This document shows, piece by piece, positions 52,001-62,300 of a stretch of DNA of 64,000 nucleotides. Location of the stretch: assembly GCF_932526225.1 (NCBI RefSeq), contig NC_064042.1, positions 6,439,540 to 6,503,539 on the forward strand, written 5' to 3'. Source of the DNA: Nematostella vectensis. Taxonomy: Eukaryota > Cnidaria > Anthozoa > Actiniaria > Edwardsiidae. A model generated the notes under the pieces. It saw only the letters and a program-made list of their open reading frames with translations. It was not told where the DNA came from and did not search any database. Numbering within the stretch: the stretch's first letter is position 1; every line of letters starts with the position of its first letter. The translations under genes and the position numbers were made by a program.

Positions 52001-55000
52001 ATCAAAGTGACACTTCATTTTCGGCGTACATCATCATGAAGGTCCAAGGTATTCGTATTCCCTTCAAGGAAATATTAAGTACAATTGGAAATGCTGCGGG
52101 CTATATGGTTAGCAGCAGAGACCCAGCAGCTCAAAAAATTATTTAGAAAAGACCGTAGCCACTGGCAATGCCATGGGCGCTGCGATGGAAAAAGCCCAAA
52201 AGGGGAGTGGTCCCATGTTTCTTGGTTCCCCTCCACCCTTTATTGGAAGTTGGGAGCAGCGTGGTCTAGGAGATGGCGCATTCGAGGGCAGCCTCCTTGA
52301 TCAACAAGGATCGGGAAGTGGACGAGATCAAGCGTTCAGCGGATACCCAGTTGTCTTACAAAGAGGGCGTGGCATCGAGGTGCAGCATTCCAGACGGACG
52401 ACTTGTTCCCTACTGGTGTAGGGGGAGTCCAGCGTATTAACCAGACCATGGGACCCCCCATGGTCTGGACAATCCTCATCGAACACGGAGCATTATCAAT
52501 TAGCAGTTATCCTTGCTACGAAGAAGAGCTCTCTCTCTCTTACTTTACTACCACCATGAGTGTCTTTTCCGGTTCAAAACAAGTCGCCAATGCAGGGGTG
52601 AATTTGTTTACACTTACTGCTACAGATGTTGCCTTAGAAAAGGGCATTTATATTCCGTATACACCATCCGATGAAGGAGACGATCACATTGAGTGGTACA
52701 TTTACCCCAGCTCCACTTATATTGATCTGAAGAAAACACACATCAGGCTGGAAGTAAAACTCACTAAAGATAATGACACAGCCCTTACTTCAGGCGAAAA
52801 AGTTGCCTTTGTAAACAACGCCTTGCATTCGATAATCAAGCAGGTCAAGGTTGAATTGAATAACAGACCCGTTACACTACAATCGGATTCGTATGCGTAC
52901 CGTGCCTACATCGAATCCCTCTTTAACTATTCCAAAGAAGGTCAAGAGTCCTACTTGACTGGAGCACTCTGGTACAAAGACACGGCTGGTCATATGGAAG
53001 GTGTCGATATAACAGGTAGTGCCGCTCTAAACCAAGGCTTGAAAACACGCGCCACCTTCACGGCTCAAAGTGCGACCGTTTGACTGATCGGACCTCTATT
53101 CTGCGACATCTTCCATTCTGAGCGGTACCTACTGGACCAAATTCCCATCAAGATCAGAATTGAACTTCAAAAACCACAATTTGCCCTCATGTCCCATGGT
53201 GGAAATGGCAAATTCAAAATTTCCAAGGGAGCAGTTCTTCGCCTGTACCACGTGACCCCCACCGACTCTGTCAGGTTAAATCACTCAGACACACGCTCAG
53301 ACACAACTTGGCCAAGTACCCCTTAACCACGGCTGTAGTCAAAACCGAGCAGATCAAAAGCGGAAAACGCTCCATACCGTCCAGGAACCTATTCAATGGA
53401 CTCGTTCCTAAACGGATGATTTTTGGAATCGTCGAGGATGCCGCCTACAATGGATCATACACAAAGAACCCCTTCAATTTCCAGATGCCCCATCTGAGCT
53501 CTATCGAAGTCAAAGTGGATGGAAACGAAACACCCATCTCATATCTCAAAAATATAGGTGGTGAAGCCATAGATTTGTACCACCTTCTGTTCGACAACGT
53601 GTGTGGTCCGTATCGCGGAAGAGGACTGGAACATCTCACGTGAAGAATTCAAGAATGGGTTCGCCTTATTCCCCTTTGACTTAACAGCTGCTGCGAATGC
53701 CTCATCCGGGTACTTCCAGCCTCAGTATAAAGGAGTGGTAACGCTCGAATTAACCTTCAGTGAAGCCGCCGACAAGGTGTACACAGTTGTGCTGTACGGG
53801 GAATTCAACAACAACATGGAAGTAGACTTTGCTCGCAACGTGATGTACGGCATTTAAGGTTAAAAAAAAACCCTCCTCCTGCTGAAAAAAATGGATGACG
53901 GCTGGGGAAGAATGATGAATCTTGGACTAGACGCCATGAGGACCGAATTGGAATTGGAAGCCATGGCACGCAACGACCCTTACATAGAACTCGTGTTCGA
54001 AGGGGTTTTTCCCTCAGATCGGCTGCCTACCTTCATCCCTGAAGACGGAAACGGGTGCGTCGCATACATTGTGAATGTGGATCCTAGCAACAAACCGGGA
54101 AGCCATTAGTTAGCGGTCTACTTTACTCCACACCGATGCGAATGGTGGGATAGTTTTGGTTTCCCTCCACAAGCGTATGGACAGAACATGGCTGATTTTT
54201 GTGCCCTACGCCCCCGACTCGTGACGAATCCACAACATCTCCAAGCTTTAAACTCTGCCGTGTGTGGACAGTACTGTCTGTTTTCTTGTGGCACCGTACT
54301 CGTAACAAACCTTTGGAAGACATTACTTCCATGTTTAGCACTCACCCCGATTGTAACGATCAAGTGGTGTGCACGTTTGTACACGACACGTTCCACGTGA
54401 GAGCCGTGTCACAACGACGACTTCGGGATGGACAACGTCGTGTACCGTATTGCCCTAGGCGTCAGTGTGCTGTACCCCAGCACCATTTAGTACGCCCTTA
54501 ACGACTCATCGACTAACATAATAAGCAATAATAAAATAAAAAAACATTTGTTGGGTTACCTGTGTGTTCGTGTCATCATTTCTACTACTTATAAGGGAAA
54601 AGAAGTGGTTAAGATCAGATCATTTACCCTAGAGGTATCGACCAGGATGGACGATCGTCGATTTCGTTGTCCCTGTGCCGTCATGGTCGTGGGACCTAGT
54701 CAGTCGGGAAAAACCACCTGGGTCCATGCCATGTTGCAACAAGCACCTCGGGCCTTTGACAAACAATTTCGTAAAATCGTCTATTGTTACGGGGAATGTC
54801 AACCCTTATTTGACTCGATGCAACGCCAATTGGGCGTCGAATTCCATCATGGTTTACCCGACTCCATCACAGACCTATTTGGAAAACACTATACCCAGGT
54901 TTGCTCATCATGTACGACCTGATGGATCAAAGCGACCGGGTGGTGAAAGTTTTCACCCAAGAATCCCATCACCATGATATCACCACCCTATTTTTGTCAC

Positions 55001-56252
55001 AGAATTTATTCCCTGGAGGAAAATCACGTACCGCTTCGATCAACGGTCATTACTTTGTGTTGTTCAAAGACCCGAGGAACCAATTGGGAGTACGCATGCT
55101 TGCACAACAAGCGTTTCCAGGACAGTTAGATTACGTGATGGATGCGTACCGACAAGCCACACAAGAACCTCATGGCTACTTGTTGATGGATTTTCACCAA
55201 AAAACCCCTGACGCCTTCCGCCTTCGTTCTCACATCTTACCCAACCAATGTCCCATGTACGTGTACAACCCAGCACCTCCTAAAGTATAAATAGAGAGAG
55301 ATAAAGTGAACACTTCCCATTGACGACCATGTTTCTTCCTCGGCAACAACACCAATTTGATATCCAGCATGAACTCGCAAGATTCGGTGAGATTCATTTA
55401 CGCACCCGACAGGGGAAAGCTACAACTACTGCGGACCTGGTACGAAACTTAATCAGAGATTAAGCTCGGCCGACCCGAGCATAAGTAATCCTATCAACAT
55501 CTTGGATGCCTTATGCCAAAAGACATGACATTGCCTACTCAAAGAGTAAGAACCTGTACGACAAACACGTGGCTGATATACGCTATATCAAGATTTATAT
55601 CAAGAAACAACTTGGAATGGGTGCAAAAAAGATGAATAAGAAGACAAAGACGAAGACGAAGAAAAAAAGTATAAATAGAGGTAGAAGGAAAGCCAACCGT
55701 TTCAGTTGACGATGGCTAGGACACGAGGGAGAGGTCCACGTGGTGGTGCCACACGAGGAACACCCAATGCCCGTGGTTGTGTCACACGTGGACGTCCCAC
55801 AGCAAGCGCACGTGCACGCTACAGAGCAGAAGCCCAATTGAATCGACGCCAAAGTCTCTCACCCCCCACACCACCAGAAGGGATTAGCCCCCTTTCCTCC
55901 TCCTCCTCTGCATTCTCATCCTCTGACGCTTCACCATTCCATACTATTCCCCGAGACGAGTTTGGGATACCCCTCGAGTTCCCATCACCCCCATCCCTAT
56001 CAACCCTGTCACCCTTAGCGGTCAGTCCACCCGTGAGTACACCTCGACAATAGCGACGTACCCCACCATAGTTAACACCACGATCCTCGATCTCGCGACG
56101 ACGCAGTGACACACCCAAAAAACGGCGACGAATCTCGGTTCCCCGGCGACGAGCAGGCAGTGCCCTTGGGCGTCTCACCACTAAAAAGAAAACACCACCA
56201 CGACCCACCAATTTGCTTGAGGCCTTCAGAGCTGCAGCTGGTACCCCTGCTG

Positions 56253-56300
<48 letters not shown>

Positions 56301-59300
56301 TCTCACTATCATAACCAGGGATGAGATCTTCGTTGGGGAGCATTGCTCCTCCTTCACGCACGTCCACACCTAGAAGTCGTTCAACCCCTAGAAGTCGTGC
56401 AGGAAGTCGCATCCGTACCCCATCCACACCCACCACCACCTCTAGTCGTGCCTCTTCCCGTGGTAGTGCAAGAGGAACCAGAAAAACCACGACTATGAAA
56501 AAGTGTGTTACCCGCAAGAATTGCGGACGGAACGGAAGCAACACCACCAAGACCAAATGCGTCACCACCCGTCGTGTGGCTGGTCATGGAACAAATCAAC
56601 AGGGTGGACAAGTCCCCTTTGCCAAATTCAATCCAGCATGGAGATCACTATGGATGTGAAGCCTATAAATAGCAAAGACCTTACATTCCTAATCTCATTT
56701 CGCCATGTCTAGCCGACTGAGAAGGGACGAGCGCTTCCTTGGAGTGCTCTCGCATACCAAAGGGAAAGCGCGACAACGTCTTCTGGCCAATGCTACACCC
56801 GAACAAATAAACACGTTAGGGGAAATTGCCAAGAACCTATTGAAAGGTAACCTCCCCATTTCCCAGACTCAAAGTAGAAAACTAAAACCCCACCTACAAC
56901 GACTACGCACCCTGGCTAACAAGAGAGTACCCAATGGTTCCCGAAAACGCTCCGTCACAAGTCAACGTAATGGATTTGTCGTACCTCTCTTACTAGGGTC
57001 CTTTGGTGCCACAGCAGCCACACCCGTATTAAAAAAACTCATCAGCAAAATCTAAAGACTATAAATAGAGTCGACGTAAAAGTTCACCCTCTCAGTTGAC
57101 TCTAGACATTCACCATGACCACACAAAAAGGCCTTGATCATGGCCATGATCCCCAAATACATGCTCAACATGTTCATGACCAAGGAAAACGTCACCATGA
57201 CCCCTCAATTCCGTATCATGGCACGGCTGGATGGGGAGATGCGAGCTATCTTGAATGACTCCTCGTTACCATTAGATGCGAAAATACGACACTTACAATC
57301 GGGTGTCAAACCAATACCTAAAATGGCTACAACAAGTCAAAGACGGTGGTAACACCAATAGAAGAACAAGAATATCAGCTAAACCACCCCTTAACCTTCC
57401 TTCGCCACCAAGCAAAACACCAAGCTCAATACCACCACAAGCAAAAGTAGACGAGACCCCTCTCCTACCATCACCACCCACCAACACACCAAGGCCATCA
57501 CGCATACCAAGACTTAAACGACAACGACTACAGACACCCACAAGAACAACGACACTTCCACCTATTCACTCTCCACCCCAAGACCAACACCCAGGAAGGC
57601 GACTCCCATGGGACCCTTTTTAAAAAAGCAAAAAAGACAATGTGTTGTTATGTGCAACATTCTCTCTTTAATAACAATAAAATGTTTTTACAAAAACCAT
57701 AACGTGGTGTTCGTATGTTCTTTTTACACAGTAGTCTCAAAATGGTATGAAGGTCTACTATACAATCTTTGTTTCTCCTTTAGCCACTTGCCAAACACAT
57801 AGACTTCGGCTCTAGGGCAATGCACGGGGGTGGGCTCGGGTTGGTAAAAGTGATACCCACAAGTCTTAGCACTAATGTCCCATAAAAAGTTCATATGAGG
57901 TGTAATAGAGTCATAATATGCCCATAATGCTTCGTATTTGGGGCAGCCATACAGTTCCAAATTAACGTGGGGAATACCAAGCTCTTGCAGCACCTTGTGC
58001 TCACAGTCTCCTTCCTTGTACGCTACGACCCCACCTTGACCATATAAGTCATACCACTCCTTGACGATACGGTTCAGTTCCGTGTGTGGGACGCTTGACC
58101 TGGGTGCAAGATCAAAGTTCATTTTCATGATGCGACGACTGGTGTAACGAACGCATCTCTTGTCACTGTCCGAGAGTTCATTGAATGCGATGGGGAAGAA
58201 AAAATGTTTACCCACCACTTCGTCACCGTGATGGCGAAACGCTGCTTCCTTGCACCAAAACTCCTTATTCACTCTAAAGCCATCAAAATCAAGAATACCC
58301 TTGATATTGTGAAGAATGCCTTCCATGGTAGGTCCATCAGCAGATGCACCAACAGCAACACCAGCAGCGGCATGGTTCACTCCGTCTCCACTTCTTTTCT
58401 GGCGTCATTTCTCTCACCCACTCCGACACTTCCCAACATAACAGGAAAAGGGAGATGCGAACACTCACGAAAAAACCAAACCCGAACGAGCACCCTCGGG
58501 TAAAAGAAACAAGAGCTTCCTTCCACAATTGTGGATGGACACTATAGAAAACAAGAGCGAAACCTCGCTATTTATACACTCTCGGACCTTGCTAGGAACC
58601 AATCAGAAACCTAGACTCGGTAAGAACCAATCACAGACCACCATCGTGGCGCGAAAACATTTTAAACCAATCAGAGAACAGCATCACGAATTTCTACCAA
58701 TAGAAAGCGCTCCTTACCATGACGTCATCCTTTTTAGAACAGTATAAAATCAGAACACCAGCTCACACACTCTCACAAGTCGCCATGAACAACAACATGG
58801 TTGACCATATGACTTGTGTGACTTGCCAGTGATTTTACCCCCAAGAACAAAAATCACCCCGCTGATCGGCCATAAACCGCTACAAACAATTCATGAAAAT
58901 TTACCCTGCCAACCACAAGGACCCCTTCTACATTGGGGTGATGTGCGATCGATGTAGCCACAACGCCATCAGAAAAAGCGACAGGGAGAACAGACACGAC
59001 ATGGAACTCCCCCTCCTACTCCCCCCTCGAAACTCTTCCAAAAGGTCACCTCATGATAACGAAAACATTACCCACTATGGATTCTGGCTATGGCTACGAG
59101 ACGAGAACGATGATTACCATTGGACTGTGTCGAAAACGTCATCCCACCCCCTCCCTCTGAAGAACGCGTTGAACGAGAAATCTACGAATTGGGGCGCGAC
59201 GAGTACATGCGTAATCTTCGAGAATCGCTCACTCATCGAAACACACCTCCCCCACTAGACTTCATGCATGCCTGGCCTGGTACTACTACGATAACGGAAA

Positions 59301-62300
59301 CTGGGACTGGGAACTCGATAACCAATACGATAACGACAACCCCCAACCACCTCCCCCCGTAGGACACTCACTACGAGATGAGTACGAACGAGACTCACTC
59401 GCTTGGAATCCTAATCATCATGCTCATCACCGAAACATCAGCAACATCGACTACGAGAGTGACGATAGCGATACGAGCATGCTCTCCAACCTCGATGGTG
59501 ACAGCGATGAAGAAGAAGTCAATCGAGACGCCCCCACACCTCCCACCCCTCATCCTCCTCTACCAGTCAGACGCGAACTCGAAGTACCTGCCATTGACTT
59601 TTTTAACATTCTATAGGAACGCTAAGAACACTACGATAGATACTTGATAAAGAGCGTACTTTTTATGGACCCTTGTATCCATGTTGTTTCTTTTAATAAA
59701 ATCGATTTTACTCTAAATATGGTGTGGACTGTTTACGTCACTTTCGCCCTATCAAATTCCACCAATCATCACCCTCCCCCTCCCCACGCCAAAGTCCAAA
59801 GGTCAACGGCCCAAGTCCAAAGTCCATCCGTGACGTCACTTCCGCCCGATATATTCCAACCAATCACCACCCCTCCCCCTAAAGTCCAAAGGTCAAAGGC
59901 CCAAGTCCTAAGTCCACCCGTGACGTCACTTCCGCCTGATAAATTCGGACCAATCACAGCGCGCCATTCCCAACAACCAATCAGAACGCGCCACGACCGC
60001 GTGGCCGGGGGACTAGGATCCACCCGATATAGAGACTTACTTTACTACTTATACTGGACGTCTTATTCGAGGGCGTTAGAAGATAGCAAAGTGGATTTTC
60101 TCATATGAATACGAATATGAATCTCTTTTTTTTTAGATAATTAAAATGCATGAATATATATTTTCGTTATCTAATGGATATCAGATCAAATTATTCAATC
60201 TGTATTCCATTCAAGTTTTAAATCTCTCAGGATCTCGGATGATTGATTATTTTCTATTCCATAGAGCCAGTCAGCATCACTGATTTTCCAGCTTCTATCC
60301 TCGTCGTCAACGGCTCAATGGCCACTCTGAACTGCTCGGCATCAGGTGACGGTGCCATCAACATCACCATTACTAAGCAAGGCAGCAGCCAGGTGTGGGG
60401 CGGAGGCGTGGCCACATTCTCCCCCGTATCCGCGGCAGACCAGGCCAGGTACACCTGTACCGCCAGGGGAGGCGCCAGCGAGTGCCCAGCGGTTACCAAG
60501 AATGCTGTTGTCATGGTTACTGGTATGTAAACACGACCTTTGAAAGTTTTGTTTAACGTGTTATTTTTATCATCAAGTTATTGGCAACATTATTGACAGC
60601 AATATTCTCAAAAAGTGAAAGTGTACAAAACACTGTTTTCAACAGTCGATCTGCGGCTCTTCTTTTTCGATGTTTATTTTGAAGTTTGCGCTGCAAAATT
60701 TGCCTTTTAGCCGCAGACCAATCAATACGTAGAACGCAGTGGCCGATCCCAGGGCCATTTCCCGCCGACCCAAATGACAGAAAAGAGATAGGAGATACGA
60801 GGTTGAACGAATAGGTTCGAGGAATTCCAGAAACGAGTGATTCTCCATAGTCCAGAGCCGTGGCATGCCATGTAAGATTGGGGGGAACAATACAGAAACC
60901 TTAACAAAATATTGGGGGGGGGGGGGGCACAGTCACGCTCCTACTGTTCATTTCCTTATATATATTTTTTGAATATTGGTAGAATCAAAAAGCCCAAACT
61001 GTCGTGATCTCGTATCAGAACAATGAATACAATACACCAAAAAATGTATTGTATTTTTAAATATTGGGGGCACATGCCCCCAATACCCAAACCCCTGCTA
61101 CGCCCCTGCAGTCCTAACCAGCTTAAGACGGTTTTGAGTCCCTGAAAGTGATACTGTCTCGATACTGGCGCCCGTTTCCCGAAACACACCCGAGAATTCT
61201 TGGGCCCGAAAACTTTATTTTGCATTTTTGCCCAAAATTTCGAATGTTTTCCTTTTTGAGAACCGCTTCCATGTTTTAGAACAGTTTGAACTTCTCTTGG
61301 TTCATATTTCAAATAATTACGCTCAATACGGCTATTTTCGAAGTTTTGCTGAAGCCAGAAAGTTACCCGAAAAGTCTCGGGTGACTGTGTGGTCCCGAGA
61401 ACTTTCTTAGTATTTAAAAGCCATGTGAATTTCGGGCCCGAGAAGTTCGGGAAAGATCAAAATCTATAAATCTATAAGATAATCATCCTTTACATGAATC
61501 TTTGTGGTAAAATACGATGTTTGACTATATTTCAACACATTTAGATACCATAAAGTTATATTGAAATATATTTATATTGAAATTAGCCAGCTTTTCAAAT
61601 TTAAAGAATAAATCGTTTTTGGGCCCGAGAATTCTCGGGTGTTTTGAGAAACGAGCCATGTCAAAAGCCGGAATAATCCCACTACGTGTCAGAATCAATT
61701 GCAGAGCTTGATTTTGTTTATTATCAGGACTCCCAGCACCCAACACGAGCCTTAACGTGACGTCACCAACCACGTGTCTAGGGGACATCATGGAGTTGAA
61801 ATGTGCAAGCACGGCGCTGTCTGTGGAGCAGTACATTCTAGAAGCATCTGGTATGGGGCAGATGACTAGTTTGACCGGCGACTTCCGCGTCACCCTCACC
61901 GAACCGGGCAACAACGCATACCGCTGCTATCCCTTGGTGAGGGGGGTCAAGTTGCCCAATGCTACGGTAGTCGTCAATGTGCCAGGTTAGTATGTATTAA
62001 ATAGAAAGATTTGAATTAATTTCATAGGTTTCAAAAAGAGTGGGGCCCCAATAATAAGCTCATTCTTAGCTCGAACAAAATTTGAGCCATAGAGACACTA
62101 TTTCAATTCGATTGGATTTTGGCATAATCTAAACTCCTTGTATAAAGGCTAGGCGGTGTAATCTCATTTTCTTTTTCCTTGGAAAGAAATGGAAAAAAAA
62201 AAAAGAATCACACACAGAAAATTTCCCACATCGTTTGTCTGCATCGTTTGCACACGTGAGAAAGTATTGGTTTTGGAAAACATTTTGTGAAATAATAAGA

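Larger units (their letters stand above)
43134..60049. mobile_element. Polinton/Maverick element, 16,916 bp, decayed
   Basis: Both ends start AGTAGTAA and then share TAAGTCTCTATATCGGGTGG as inverted repeats of about 210 bp, flanked by a perfect 6 bp duplication. The interior encodes the Polinton set: protein-primed polymerase B, integrase, adenain-like protease, packaging ATPase and double-jelly-roll capsid, plus accessory ORFs. At least nine genes carry inactivating lesions, and deletions have removed parts of the polymerase and integrase, so it cannot be autonomous. It lies in a phase-1 intron of receptor 2, and the exons on both sides remain in phase. Confidence 0.96.

Noticed and set aside
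55819-56568. 249-codon reverse-strand frame
   Set aside because: Antisense to the Arg/Ser-rich core gene, with low-complexity Leu/Val-rich translation and the reverse of the AGT microsatellite. A shadow.
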